From assembly GCF_010470675.1 (NCBI RefSeq), contig NZ_VOIQ01000009.1, positions 62,001-126,000 on the forward strand: a stretch of 64,000 nt of DNA. The letters run 5' to 3'. A model generated the notes under the pieces. It was not told the origin of the DNA and did no database searches. It worked only from the letters and a program-made list of their open reading frames with translations. Made by a program: the position numbers and the translations under genes. This document shows, piece after piece, positions 54,518 to 63,740 of the stretch; position 1 is the stretch's first letter; the number at the start of each line of letters is the position of its first letter. The DNA is from Desulfovibrio sp. JC010. GTDB taxonomy: Bacteria; Desulfobacterota; Desulfovibrionia; Desulfovibrionales; Desulfovibrionaceae.

Positions 54518-55612
54518 CTACTTTTTATGGTTGAGCACGTCCTGAAATTCCACACCGTAAATGTGGAGCATGACCATCAAAAATGACAGGATAAGGGGAC
54601 CGTAGAGAATCCCCAAAGGACCGAACGCGTTGATTCCACCGAGGATGGCGAGGAAAACATAAATAGTTGAAACCCGGGACGCTTCACGCACAATCATGGG
54701 CCGGAGCACTGTATCGATCCCGGTAACCAGCACGCCGCACCAGAGCAGCAGAAAGACAGCCGTCTTAAGTTTGCCCACAATAAGAAGATAAATGGTCGCA
54801 GGAAGCCAGATAAGCCCTGTTCCCAGCACCGGAATCAGGGACGCAAAACTCATCATAGTACCCCAGAAAAGAGCCGGAATACCGGCAATTGCCAGCCCGA
54901 TACCGCCCACAATTCCCTGCAGAAAAGCAATAAACAGACTACCGAAAAGCACCGATTTGGAAACTTTCCTGAGGCTTTCAATGATGAAATCTTCCTGCTC
55001 CGCACGCAATGGCGAAAGATATCTGACCCGGTCAATAAAACGATCGCCATCCTTAAGAAAGGAAAACACGAGGAAAAGCATGATCAGAAAATGAGCAACA
55101 AGGCTTGCCATGTTTGCAGCCAGCCAGGTCCCGGAGGTGAGCATTGCCTGCCCGAAACTTCTTGAGACTTCAAGAATCCGGGCCTGAATATCGCTCGAAT
55201 TGATTTCAATAAAGGGAAATTTCTGCTCCATCCAATGCAGATATGTGTTGTAATGCTCTGAATTAAAAAATTTAGAAAAATCCGTAGTGCGCAACCATTC
55301 GTTAATGGCTGTGACTGAATCCACCCCCTGTCCGATCAAACCGAAAAAGAAAACAACTGCCGGAATAATAATAGCGAAAACAATTATAAGCACGGTCAGA
55401 AATGCCCCGACTGCGGGCCGCCCGCCGACGCGGCAGCATATTTTCCTGTTCAGAGGATAAAAAATACCACTGAGGACTACTGAAATAATAATCGTGTTTA
55501 AAAACGGCTGAATAACGGAATACCCCAGCGCGATTGCCGAAATAAGCAGCAGGATAAGAAAAAAAGTGTAGATCGCAGGAGATTTTATTATTTTTTCATC
55601 AGGGGGAGTCAT
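54518..55612 (-). CDS. AI-2E family transporter (permease-like)
   Basis: 364 residues with about seven to eight membrane segments. Characteristic: ILLLISAIALGYSVIQPFLNTII, the long central periplasmic loop, then LVAHFLIMLFLVFSFLKDGDRF and FALASLIPVLGTGLIWLPA-like segment. ATG 55612 has AAGGA at seven bases; the TTG further upstream is rejected. Substrate unknown. Confidence 0.9.
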   Translation of the reverse strand: MTPPDEKIIKSPAIYTFFLILLLISAIALGYSVIQPFLNTIIISVVLSGIFYPLNRKICCRVGGRPAVGAFLTVLIIVFAIIIPAVVFFFGLIGQGVDSVTAINEWLRTTDFSKFFNSEHYNTYLHWMEQKFPFIEINSSDIQARILEVSRSFGQAMLTSGTWLAANMASLVAHFLIMLFLVFSFLKDGDRFIDRVRYLSPLRAEQEDFIIESLRKVSKSVLFGSLFIAFLQGIVGGIGLAIAGIPALFWGTMMSFASLIPVLGTGLIWLPATIYLLIVGKLKTAVFLLLWCGVLVTGIDTVLRPMIVREASRVSTIYVFLAILGGINAFGPLGILYGPLILSFLMVMLHIYGVEFQDVLNHKK

Positions 55613-55690
55613 GCTCAAATCCTTGAATTATGATTAGCTACGCAGAGAGACGCCCATACTTCCAGATAAAAAAAACAAGCACAATTAAAA

Positions 55691-57643
55691 TCAGGAGCTT
55701 TTGAAAAGATAATCGGACATTACCGTCAAAGCATTGTCCGCTTCGCTCTTCATGCTTGAAATCAAATTTTCCACCGAAGAAAGGTTTTCATATTGCAGAT
55801 GTTTATCAATTTCCTGTGTCAAAGCTGAAAGCTTATGGGCTCCCACATCAAGGGACAAGCCACGCAGAAGAGCGAGCTCGCTCCTGACTTTATCCATATC
55901 ATCGTTAGTAACAGCTTCATCTACTCTGGTCAGGTGCATGGGCACCAATCGCATGAAATGACTGTATATTTCCTGAACAAGCTTATCATTCCCGTCAAGA
56001 CGGACGATGGTCCCCTTCAAATCAAGACTGGAAGAACTATCAAAATTATCCTGCGGCTGAACCTCAACAGGGCTACTTCCCTTTTCACCCTTCACAACAG
56101 AAAGCATCGCCTCCATCAGCCCGGCAGAATTGAAAGGCTTGGAGATATAACCGTTCATGCCGACCTCAAGGCAACGCTCCCGGTCCCCTTTCATTGCGTG
56201 AGCTGTGAGTGCCAGAATAGGAATCTGTGAATCTACATTCTCAATATATCCTGCACGGATAAGCCGGGTTGCCTCCAGACCGTCCATAATCGGCATCTGA
56301 ATATCCATAATAACCAGATCAAAAGGTTTGCTGGCCAGAAGGCTAATTGCCTCCCTTCCGTTTTCCACCATTTCCAGTTCACAGTTAGCGTCTTCCAGAA
56401 AAGCAGAAACAACCCTGCGGGTTATAATATTATCATCAGCAAGCATAACTCTTTTAAACTGAGAAAAATCAAAAACTTCAGGAACCTCGGACTGCTTTTC
56501 TTCAACACGCTCATCTACACGCTTGAAAACAGCAGTGAAATAAAAACAACTGCCCTGCGACGGCTGTGTATCCACCCAGATCGCACCTTGCAGCATATTG
56601 ACCAGATGATGAGTAATAGCCAGCCCCAGCCCGATCCCGCCGTGTTTGCGGGTCATATAATCTTCCAACTGGGTGAAGCTTTCAAAAATGGTATCAGCTT
56701 TATTTCTGGAAATTCCGAGCCCGGTATCTGAAACAGCAAAAAGAAGTCTCGTACATCCGGCAGGATACGGGTCGGTAGCACAATCATCGGGCAGAACTTC
56801 AATGGTGAGTCCGCCTTTATCGGTATATTTGATTGCGTTACTGACGAGGTTGTTCAAAATCTGGGTAAGCCTGCCGGAATCCCCCTGCAGCTCCCCGGAA
56901 ATATCGGGATGAACGCAGCATTCCATTTCCAGCCCCTTGTTCTCGGCATTGGGCTGGTGGGAATTCATGACGAGGGCAAGTGTCTGGCGGACATCAAATG
57001 TCCCTTCCCTGAGTTCAAGAATACGCCGTTCGATCTTTGAGTAATCGAGCATATCATTGAGAACCCGTAACAGGGACGAAGCCGAGCCTTTAATCAATTC
57101 CACATATTCCTTCTGGTCCGACTCAAGTCCGCTTCCAAGCAGAATTTCACTTAATCCCAGAATCCCGTTCATGGGCGTACGCAACTCATGACTGATGGTG
57201 GCAAGAAAAGAACTCTTCGCTTCATTAGCGGCCTCGGCATCAGCCACAGCCTGCCGGTATTCCTGCTCCATGCCGTGCTTATAAAGGGCGATTTCAATGG
57301 AGGAACGAAGCTCCCGCTCCTCAAAAGGCTTGAGCAGGTAACCGAAAGGCCCGGAAAGTTTGGCCCGGCTCAGAGTGTTTTCATCGGAAAATGCGGTAAG
57401 AAAAACAATAGGAATGTCGTAGGTCTTGATAATAATGTTGGCGGCTTCAATGCCGTCCATTTCACCTTGCAGCTTAATGTCCATGAGAACCAGATCCGGT
57501 CGGCCGGCTGCAGCTTTATCAATAGCTTCCCTGCCGGTTACTGCGTCTCCGGCAATGATGTATCCCAAGCGTTTTAATGTAGCTTGAATATCGAGATTGA
57601 CTATTTTTTCATCATCAACAACCAGAATCCGCTTGCCAGACAT
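55691..57643 (-). CDS. Hybrid sensor kinase REC-HisKA-HATPase-REC-Hpt
   Basis: 650 residues, no membrane segment. N-terminal REC (D55, LVLMDIKLQG), HisKA with H152 (ATISHELRTPMNG), HATPase_c (NLVSNAIKYTDKGG, DTGLGIS, HGGIGLGLAI), second REC (D447, LVIMDIQMPIMDG) and a C-terminal Hpt-like bundle whose expected His is A591 (LALLRGLSLDVGA). The final phosphotransfer would need another Hpt protein. GGGGTAGAG precedes the ATG. Confidence 0.92.
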   Translation of the reverse strand: MSGKRILVVDDEKIVNLDIQATLKRLGYIIAGDAVTGREAIDKAAAGRPDLVLMDIKLQGEMDGIEAANIIIKTYDIPIVFLTAFSDENTLSRAKLSGPFGYLLKPFEERELRSSIEIALYKHGMEQEYRQAVADAEAANEAKSSFLATISHELRTPMNGILGLSEILLGSGLESDQKEYVELIKGSASSLLRVLNDMLDYSKIERRILELREGTFDVRQTLALVMNSHQPNAENKGLEMECCVHPDISGELQGDSGRLTQILNNLVSNAIKYTDKGGLTIEVLPDDCATDPYPAGCTRLLFAVSDTGLGISRNKADTIFESFTQLEDYMTRKHGGIGLGLAITHHLVNMLQGAIWVDTQPSQGSCFYFTAVFKRVDERVEEKQSEVPEVFDFSQFKRVMLADDNIITRRVVSAFLEDANCELEMVENGREAISLLASKPFDLVIMDIQMPIMDGLEATRLIRAGYIENVDSQIPILALTAHAMKGDRERCLEVGMNGYISKPFNSAGLMEAMLSVVKGEKGSSPVEVQPQDNFDSSSSLDLKGTIVRLDGNDKLVQEIYSHFMRLVPMHLTRVDEAVTNDDMDKVRSELALLRGLSLDVGAHKLSALTQEIDKHLQYENLSSVENLISSMKSEADNALTVMSDYLFKSS

Positions 57644-57758
57644 CAACTCTACCCCATCGACATGTATTTAAAAAATCAACTTCAACCTTCATATAATAAA
57701 TAATTACAGAATTGAAAACATTTTCCGTTTTATTTTTTATTCATTTATACCGACATAC

Positions 57759-57793
57759 AAAAAAACGGCTCTGGAATCTCCAGAACCGTTTTC
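57759..57793 (-). terminator. Intrinsic terminator after the minus-strand amino acid transporter operon
   Basis: On the minus strand AAAACGGTTCTGG pairs with CCAGAGCCGTTTT (one G-U), followed by a run of T. It follows the ATPase gene of the operon. Confidence 0.82.
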
Positions 57794-57818
57794 ACAAATT
57801 TGAAACAAAATCAGAAAA

Positions 57819-58556
57819 TCACAAAATCTGATCCAGAAATTGCTTCAAGCGGGGATGATCTGCGCTGTTAAAGAACTCTTCCGGCGGTGCGCAGGCGATA
57901 ATCCTGCCGTCTTCCATAAAGACAATCCTGTCCGCAACTTCACGGGCAAAACCCATCTCATGTGTCACCACGACCATGGTCATGCCTTCGCTGGCAAGAT
58001 TTTTCATAACATCAAGCACCTCACCGATCATTTCCGGGTCAAGGGCGGATGTGGGTTCATCAAAAAGCATGATTTTTGGGTTCATGGCCAGTGCGCGGGC
58101 AATGGCCACCCTCTGCTGCTGCCCACCGGAAAGCTTGGAAGGATAAACATTGGCTTTCTCGCGGATGCCTACTTTTTTAAGCAGGTCCACGGCAATGGCC
58201 CTTGCTTCCTCTTTGTCCATGCCCTTCAGACGGATGGGAGCCATAGTCAGGTTTTCCAGAACCGTCTTGTGCGGGAAAAGATTGAACGACTGAAAAACCA
58301 TACCCAATTCCTGACGGATGGTATTGATGTCGTTTTCCTTATCATGCACATCCAGCCCGTCTACAATAATGGACCCTTTGTTGATCTCTTCAAGACGGTT
58401 GATGGAACGCAGCAACGTACTTTTACCGGACCCGGAAGGCCCGATGATCACGACCTTTTCCCCAGCCTTGATATCAAGAGAGACATCACTGAGCGCGGCA
58501 AGGTCGCCGAAAAACTTGTATACGTCCTTAATTTCAATAATAGGCTTAGCGGTCAT
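57819..58556 (-). CDS. Polar amino acid ABC transporter ATP-binding protein
   Basis: 245 residues. Walker [10 protein letters not shown], signature LSGGQQQR, Walker [15 protein letters not shown], switch His in VVTHEMGF, all intact; of the GlnQ/HisP type. It overlaps the permease gene by about 11 bp. Last gene of the operon. Confidence 0.95.
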   Translation of the reverse strand: MTAKPIIEIKDVYKFFGDLAALSDVSLDIKAGEKVVIIGPSGSGKSTLLRSINRLEEINKGSIIVDGLDVHDKENDINTIRQELGMVFQSFNLFPHKTVLENLTMAPIRLKGMDKEEARAIAVDLLKKVGIREKANVYPSKLSGGQQQRVAIARALAMNPKIMLFDEPTSALDPEMIGEVLDVMKNLASEGMTMVVVTHEMGFAREVADRIVFMEDGRIIACAPPEEFFNSADHPRLKQFLDQIL

Positions 58557-59331
58557 AATGGCTCAACCTCTCTTCCATATGGCTTACCGCTCTTGAGAGA
58601 ATCAGAGTAATCACCAGATAAACAAGTGCGATCATTGTGTAAGTTTCAAAATACTGAAAACTTTCCGCTGCGAATTCACGTCCACGCCTGAGAATATCCG
58701 CAACAGCGATAATGGACACCAGCGAAGAATCCTTAAGCAAGGCAATGAATTCGTTACCCACAGGAGGAAGTATTGTACGCCATGCCTGCGGCAGGATAAC
58801 CAGAAACATTGTTTCGTTCTTATTGAAACCGAGCGAACGCGCAGCTTCAATCTGACCGTCATCAATGGATTCGATTCCGGCACGGAAAACTTCCCCCATA
58901 TACGCGCCGTAACAGACACTCATGGCAATGATAGCCGAAAGCATATCCGGCACCTGAAGCACACGGCCCATGGCATAATAAATGTAGAAAAGCTGTACCA
59001 GCAGCGGAATCCCCCTGACCACTTCCACATAGGTAGAAGCAACCAGATTGATAAATCTGTTGCTGGAAATCCTGCCCAGCCCGGTGAAGAGACCGATAAT
59101 CAGCGCCCCGAAAATTGAACAGATGGTAACCTCAAAAGTAACCACAATTCCGTCAGGAATAAAAAGCAGAATATCCCTGTACGGATCAGGCTTGGTAATA
59201 ACCAGATAGGCGATAATACCAGCCGCACCGATAAAGGAAACCCACCACGCATTCAGCAGCCCCTTGTCGCTGCTGTCGGGAATGCTGGCCCCGTCCGTAA
59301 CCTCAATCTTAACTTGTTTTTCTTGCTTCAT
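58546..59331 (-). CDS. Polar amino acid ABC transporter permease
   Basis: 261 residues, about five membrane segments; the EAA loop is in [26 protein letters not shown]. HisM/GlnP-type. Located between the binding protein and the ATPase. Only one permease is present, so it would act as a homodimer. Confidence 0.93.
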   Translation of the reverse strand: MKQEKQVKIEVTDGASIPDSSDKGLLNAWWVSFIGAAGIIAYLVITKPDPYRDILLFIPDGIVVTFEVTICSIFGALIIGLFTGLGRISSNRFINLVASTYVEVVRGIPLLVQLFYIYYAMGRVLQVPDMLSAIIAMSVCYGAYMGEVFRAGIESIDDGQIEAARSLGFNKNETMFLVILPQAWRTILPPVGNEFIALLKDSSLVSIIAVADILRRGREFAAESFQYFETYTMIALVYLVITLILSRAVSHMEERLSHYDR

Positions 59332-59425
59332 AATAATTTACCCGGGCTGCATGAAAATGCCGGGACCGGGCTGTTTGCGTCCGATCCCGGCCATTTGTTA
59401 TCAACTCAAGCCTGATGTTCCGGTA

Positions 59426-60166
59426 TTATTTACCGAACCACTTGGCTCTGATTTTATCGTAAGTACCGTCAGCCCTTACAGTGGAGAGACCTTTATTGAT
59501 CAGGTCGAGAACTTCTTTATTACCTTTCTTGATGGCTACGCCGTAAAATTCGGACTCACCGCCTTCAATGATAAAAGCGATTTTAAGTTTTTTGGAATAT
59601 TCAGCCTGCTGCAGGGCGAAGTCAGCTGCAATGGGATCATCGCAGACAACTGCTTTCAGGCGGCCGTTGAAGAGGTCTTCCATGGCCAGACCGATTTCAT
59701 CGTAAGATTTAGCGATTACACCGTCAGCCTTCTTGATTGCAAAGAAGCCGGTAGTACCGATCTGGGCACCTACGGGCTGACCTTTGAATGCGTCAAGATT
59801 CTTGGCATCAACATCTTTAGCGGTAACAACAGCCTGCTTCACCTGAAAATAGGGAGCGGTGAAGTCCATTGCCTTTTTACGTTTTTCGTTAATGGATACG
59901 GAAGAGCAGATAGCGTCATATTTTCCGGCAGCGAGACCTGCAAAAATACCGTCCCAGGCAACGTTTTTAATATTCACGTCGTATCCGGCAGCCTTGGCAC
60001 AGGCTTTCATCAGATCAACGGAAAAACCGACAATCTGTTTATCTTTATTAACGAACTCCATGGGCGGCCATGTGCAGTCGGATGCAATGTTGATCACCTT
60101 TTTTCCGGCAAAAGCAGGTGTCGCAGCAAGAATAGTCAGCAGCAGGGCAACTATAATCCTTTTCAT
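59426..60166 (-). CDS. Polar amino acid-binding periplasmic protein
   Basis: 246 residues. Signal peptide (LLLTILAATPAFA), SBP_bac_3 fold with INIASDCTWPPMEFVNKDKQIV-like N terminus and AGLAAGKYDAICSSVSI. Probably binds a basic or polar amino acid. GGAGG precedes the ATG. First gene of the minus-strand operon. Confidence 0.94.
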   Translation of the reverse strand: MKRIIVALLLTILAATPAFAGKKVINIASDCTWPPMEFVNKDKQIVGFSVDLMKACAKAAGYDVNIKNVAWDGIFAGLAAGKYDAICSSVSINEKRKKAMDFTAPYFQVKQAVVTAKDVDAKNLDAFKGQPVGAQIGTTGFFAIKKADGVIAKSYDEIGLAMEDLFNGRLKAVVCDDPIAADFALQQAEYSKKLKIAFIIEGGESEFYGVAIKKGNKEVLDLINKGLSTVRADGTYDKIRAKWFGK

Positions 60167-60364
60167 AAATATTCCTCCAAATAAGTTAAAATACCCTTAA
60201 AATCACAAACATGAAAATTATACAAAAAAGTAACCGTGTCAACAAAGGTTTCCATGGACAATATTGTTTTCATTGAATTATAAACGCATTAAAAAATTGT
60301 TTTCTTGAACTTTATTCAAAAAAAAGTTAATTTTCCAGATTCTTTTTTCAAAGGGGCATTACTA
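60167..60364. other. Divergent promoter region of two amino acid importers
   Basis: AT-rich, 198 bp, between the minus-strand and plus-strand importers. No stem of note; must hold promoters for both directions. Hexamers not assigned. Confidence 0.4.
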
Positions 60365-60532
60365 ATGAAAAACAAAGTCAAACAAGAGCGGCAGGAAGCT
60401 GTAGAGGTTATCTGCCCCAAATGCCGGGACACCCGTATTGTCTACTTTCCCAAAGAATCAATGCCGACCTGCCCTGTTTGCAAGGTTGAAATGATTGTTA
60501 AGGAAGTACTTACTGAGGGCAAATACGGTTGA
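60365..60532 (+). CDS. Small zinc-ribbon-like protein
   Basis: 55 residues. Two Cys pairs: CPKC and CPVC spaced by about 20 residues, a zinc ribbon. AAGGGG precedes ATG 60365; the longer frame from 60305 lacks a site. It lies just before the binding protein gene of the plus-strand importer, but a functional link is uncertain. Confidence 0.75.
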   Translation: MKNKVKQERQEAVEVICPKCRDTRIVYFPKESMPTCPVCKVEMIVKEVLTEGKYG

Positions 60533-60592
60533 TCGGCATTTGCCACAGGTATTTTGACTTAATTGCAGACAAGGAATTTAAAGGAGAAAGCT

Positions 60593-61411
60593 ATGAAAAG
60601 AATTTGCATGATGCTGATTATGGTGCTGGCTCTGTGCTTTGCAGCCACCGCCAACGCAGCCGACATCGATCTGGCCAAGAAATCCACCCTCAACTCCATC
60701 CTGAAATCCGGTGAACTCCGTTGCGGTATCGCTTCCGGATACATTCCGTTTCAGATGACCGATAACAAAGGCCGCATTGTCGGTTTCGAAATCGACCTCG
60801 CCCGTGAAATGGCAAAAGCCATGGGCGTTAAGTTCGTACCCGTCAACATGGAATTCGACGGCATCATTCCCGCTCTCCTTACCAATAAGATTGACATCAT
60901 CACCGCCGGTATGACTGTCAACCAGGAGCGCAACCTGCAGATCAACTTTGCAGAACCTTTCATGGTTGTCGGCCAGACTGCTCTGGTAAACAAAAAGCTT
61001 GAAGGCAAAATCAAGTCCTACAAAGACCTGAACAAGCCTGAATACACCATTGTTTCCAAACTCGGCACCACCGGTGAGCAGGCTGCAAAACGCCTCCTGC
61101 CCAAAGCAAAGTACAAAAGCTTTGATCTCGAAACCGATGCTGCTCTTGAAGTTCTCAACGGTAAAGCCGATGCTATGATCTACGACCTGCCCTTCAACGC
61201 CATCTTCATGGCTGAACAGGGTAAAGACAAGCTCATCTTCCTTGAAACTCCCTTTACTTTTGAGCCTCTGGGCTGGGGTATCCGCAAAGGTGATCCCGAC
61301 TTCCTGAACTTCCTGACCAACTTCCTGCACCAGATCAAAAATGACGGTCGCTACGACAAACTCTACCACAAATGGTTTGAAAGCACTGCATGGCGTAAGA
61401 ACATCCAGTAG
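60593..61411 (+). CDS. Amino acid-binding periplasmic protein
   Basis: 272 residues. Signal peptide (LIMVLALCFAATANA) and SBP_bac_3 fold (GELRCGIASGYIPF, GFEIDLAREMAKAMG, GKADAMIYDLPFN). AAGGAG precedes the ATG. A terminator follows within 20 bp, so more binding protein than permease would be made from the transcript, as is usual for such operons. Confidence 0.95.
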   Translation: MKRICMMLIMVLALCFAATANAADIDLAKKSTLNSILKSGELRCGIASGYIPFQMTDNKGRIVGFEIDLAREMAKAMGVKFVPVNMEFDGIIPALLTNKIDIITAGMTVNQERNLQINFAEPFMVVGQTALVNKKLEGKIKSYKDLNKPEYTIVSKLGTTGEQAAKRLLPKAKYKSFDLETDAALEVLNGKADAMIYDLPFNAIFMAEQGKDKLIFLETPFTFEPLGWGIRKGDPDFLNFLTNFLHQIKNDGRYDKLYHKWFESTAWRKNIQ

Positions 61412-61426
61412 CAACCAAGATTATAC

Positions 61427-61451
61427 AGGGGCGGTTTATCCGCCCCTTTAT
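61427..61451 (+). terminator. Intrinsic terminator after the binding protein gene
   Basis: AGGGGCGG with CCGCCCCT around a 5-nt loop, then TTATT. Probably a partial terminator setting the ratio of binding protein to permease. Confidence 0.75.
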
Positions 61452-61560
61452 TCAGATTGTTGACAACGGGTCGATTGCGCCATATTCATCGACCCCTTCC
61501 CGGCAATCTGAATTTTTTGCTTTTTAGTAAGAATATAAATTTTAAAAATCGGCTTATATT

Positions 61561-62574
61561 ATGAGTGGAACATCAATGAGAGCTCCCGGCAAAGGCCGGA
61601 ACTACGAAATTTTCTGGAAGACTGTTTTTTTTATCGGCCTGTTCACAACCTTGTTCGGTCTCTACTGGGCTACACAGCAGGTTGATTACGTCTGGCGATG
61701 GGAGCGTATTCCTAGCTACTTCTATTATGAAGACGAAGTACACATTACCTCAAACATTGAAGGCAGTGTCACTTCCATAAAACAGCAAGGTGATGACGCA
61801 ATTGTCATTGTAAGAGGGGAAGACAATGAGTCAGAGAGATTTGAAGTCCCCGCCTCCGACCTGCAGGTCTATGAGGATGATTCTGTTTTTGTAGGCGACA
61901 CCATCGGGATTGAAAAAGAATGGAAGATGGGAGTCATCCTTGAAGGCCTGTTCGTTACCCTCAAGGTCAGTGCCATTGCTATTGTTTTCGGTATCCTGCT
62001 CGGCCTCTTTACCGGACTGGCAAGGATATCCCAGAACCCGGCCCTGCGGCTCTCAGCCATAACCTATATTGAGCTTATTCGCGGCACGCCGTTACTGGTC
62101 CAGATTTTCATCTGGTACTTTGTACTGGGAACCCTGATCAACAACATGCTCGCGCAATATGATATCTCACAGATTCCTCCACTCTGGTTCGGTATCGCAT
62201 CCCTTGCGATTTTTGCCGGGGCCTATGTGGCTGAAATTGTCCGGGCGGGTATCCAGTCCGTACACCGAGGACAGATGGAAGCTGCCCGCTCACTGGGTAT
62301 GTCTAAATACTATGCCATGAAACATATCATCCTGCCGCAGGCGTTCCGGAGAATCCTCCCCCCGCTGGCAGGACAGTTCATCAGCATGATCAAGGACTCC
62401 TCCCTTCTCGGCGTAATCGCCATCAGGGAATTAACCAAAGGCACAAGAGAAGCTGTTTCCACCAGCCTGCAGCCTTTTGAGCTGTGGTTCCTCTGTGCCC
62501 TGCTCTACCTGCTGCTGACTTTTGCCTTCTCCATGTTTGTGCAGTACCTTGAAAAGAGAATGGTGCAGAGATAA
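61561..62574 (+). CDS. Amino acid ABC transporter permease with periplasmic insertion
   Basis: 337 residues. First membrane helix at about 20-40, then an unusual insertion of about 80 residues (42-122) predicted outside the membrane, then the usual HisM/GlnP core from about 126 with EAA loop [20 protein letters not shown]. The insertion is strand-rich ([27 protein letters not shown]). Ordinary permeases of this type are 220-260 residues. The ATPase gene overlaps its stop by one base. Confidence 0.9.
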   Translation: MSGTSMRAPGKGRNYEIFWKTVFFIGLFTTLFGLYWATQQVDYVWRWERIPSYFYYEDEVHITSNIEGSVTSIKQQGDDAIVIVRGEDNESERFEVPASDLQVYEDDSVFVGDTIGIEKEWKMGVILEGLFVTLKVSAIAIVFGILLGLFTGLARISQNPALRLSAITYIELIRGTPLLVQIFIWYFVLGTLINNMLAQYDISQIPPLWFGIASLAIFAGAYVAEIVRAGIQSVHRGQMEAARSLGMSKYYAMKHIILPQAFRRILPPLAGQFISMIKDSSLLGVIAIRELTKGTREAVSTSLQPFELWFLCALLYLLLTFAFSMFVQYLEKRMVQR

Positions 62575-63305
62575 TGATTGAAGTACAGAATATATACAAA
62601 ACTTTTTATGTCCCCCATGAAGTTCAAGCCCTTTCCAATGTTTCACACACAGTGGATAAAGGTCAGGTTGTCGTTGTCATCGGTCCTTCCGGTTCCGGTA
62701 AATCAACCTTCCTGCGCTGCCTGAACAGGCTTGAATATGCCGATTCCGGCCACATCTTCATCGACGGGGTGGACATCCTCTCCCCCAAGACGAATATCAA
62801 CAGAATCCGTGAAGAAGTGGGCATGGTGTTCCAGTCTTTCAACCTTTTCCCGCACAAGACCGTGCTGGAAAACCTTACCATCGCCCAGACCGTGGTCCGC
62901 AAAAGATCAAAGAAGGAAGCCGGGGAAGTCGCCATGGAACTGCTCAAAAAAGTAGGAATCCATGACAAGGCCGGAGTCTATCCCACCCAGCTTTCCGGCG
63001 GACAGCAGCAGCGTGTGGCCATCGCCCGCTCTCTGGCCATGGAACCCAAGGTGCTGCTCTTTGACGAACCCACCTCAGCCCTTGACCCGGAAATGGTCGG
63101 CGAGGTTCTGGATGTTATGAAAACCGTTGCTAAAGAAGGCATGACCATGGTCGTGGTTACCCACGAAATGGGATTTGCCCGTGAAGTCGCTGATGAGGTA
63201 GTCTTCATGGATCAGGGCATGCTCATTGAAAAAGGCAGCCCGGAACACTTCTTCAGCAACCCCGAATCCGACCGCACCAAATCATTTTTGAGTCAGATTT
63301 TGTAA
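62574..63305 (+). CDS. Amino acid ABC transporter ATP-binding protein
   Basis: 243 residues, all motifs intact ([38 protein letters not shown]). Very close to the ATPase at 57819, so the two importers probably arose by duplication. Overlaps the permease stop by one base. A repeat and a terminator follow. Confidence 0.95.
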   Translation: MIEVQNIYKTFYVPHEVQALSNVSHTVDKGQVVVVIGPSGSGKSTFLRCLNRLEYADSGHIFIDGVDILSPKTNINRIREEVGMVFQSFNLFPHKTVLENLTIAQTVVRKRSKKEAGEVAMELLKKVGIHDKAGVYPTQLSGGQQQRVAIARSLAMEPKVLLFDEPTSALDPEMVGEVLDVMKTVAKEGMTMVVVTHEMGFAREVADEVVFMDQGMLIEKGSPEHFFSNPESDRTKSFLSQIL

Positions 63306-63311
63306 AAGAAT

Positions 63312-63356
63312 GCCTCCGGCGGCTTAAAACCTTTTGTTAAGGCTTCGCCGCTTCGC
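63312..63356 (+). repeat. Short degenerate copy of the intergenic repeat
   Basis: Starts with GCCTCCGGCGGC, then TTAAAACCTTTT, and ends with GCTTCGCCGCTTCGC. It lacks the central long hairpin of the full element at 63443. Confidence 0.6.
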
Positions 63357-63377
63357 AAGAAAGCCCATACCAAAATC

Positions 63378-63413
63378 AAGCCCCGCAATATCTTAAAAGA
63401 TATTGCGGGGCTT
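63378..63413 (+). terminator. Terminator of the plus-strand amino acid importer
   Basis: Perfect 15-bp stem AAGCCCCGCAATATC with its complement, 6-nt loop, then ATTCTAT. GC-rich base near the stem end. Confidence 0.85.
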
Positions 63414-63442
63414 ATTCTATGGAATAATTTTTAAATTTTTAT

Positions 63443-63530
63443 GCGAAGCTTATTAAAAAGTTTTTTGGAGAGTCCAGAGAACCTTTTTTCCCAAAAAAGG
63501 TTCTTTGGTCCCCGAAGGGCCGCCGGAGGC
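63443..63530 (-). repeat. Dispersed intergenic repeat, copy B (inverted)
   Basis: On the minus strand it begins GCCTCCGGCGGCCCTTCGGG and ends AATAAGCTTCGC, with the central perfect hairpin AGAACCTTTTTT and complement. It matches copy A at 13512 along its whole length with small differences. Confidence 0.87.
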
Positions 63531-63537
63531 AATAAAA

Positions 63538-63738
63538 CTACTCCGCATCCCGCTTATCTTTAACATTCTTCATAGTCAGCCCGGCAACGCAACCGACCAG
63601 CATGCCAAGCAGCAGGGCCCGCTGAATATCCATAAAAAACCATCCGGCAATTGCTCCAACGGAACCGCCCACCAGAATACCGCGCGCCATGCATTCCAGC
63701 AGCCGCTCAAAATTCTTATCTTCCTTCAACTCACCCAC
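63538..63738 (-). CDS. Small membrane protein
   Basis: 66 residues with two glycine-rich hydrophobic segments (GILVGGSVGAIAGWFF, ALLLGMLVGCVAGL), like a glycine-zipper hairpin. No family known. Sits directly downstream of the PilZ gene in the same direction and may be in its operon. Confidence 0.65.
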   Translation of the reverse strand: MGELKEDKNFERLLECMARGILVGGSVGAIAGWFFMDIQRALLLGMLVGCVAGLTMKNVKDKRDAE

Positions 63739-63740
63739 AA

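Noticed and set aside
60578-61414. 278-codon open frame antisense to the amino acid-binding protein gene
   Set aside because: The plus strand has a signal peptide, ribosome site and family motifs; the antisense product has none.
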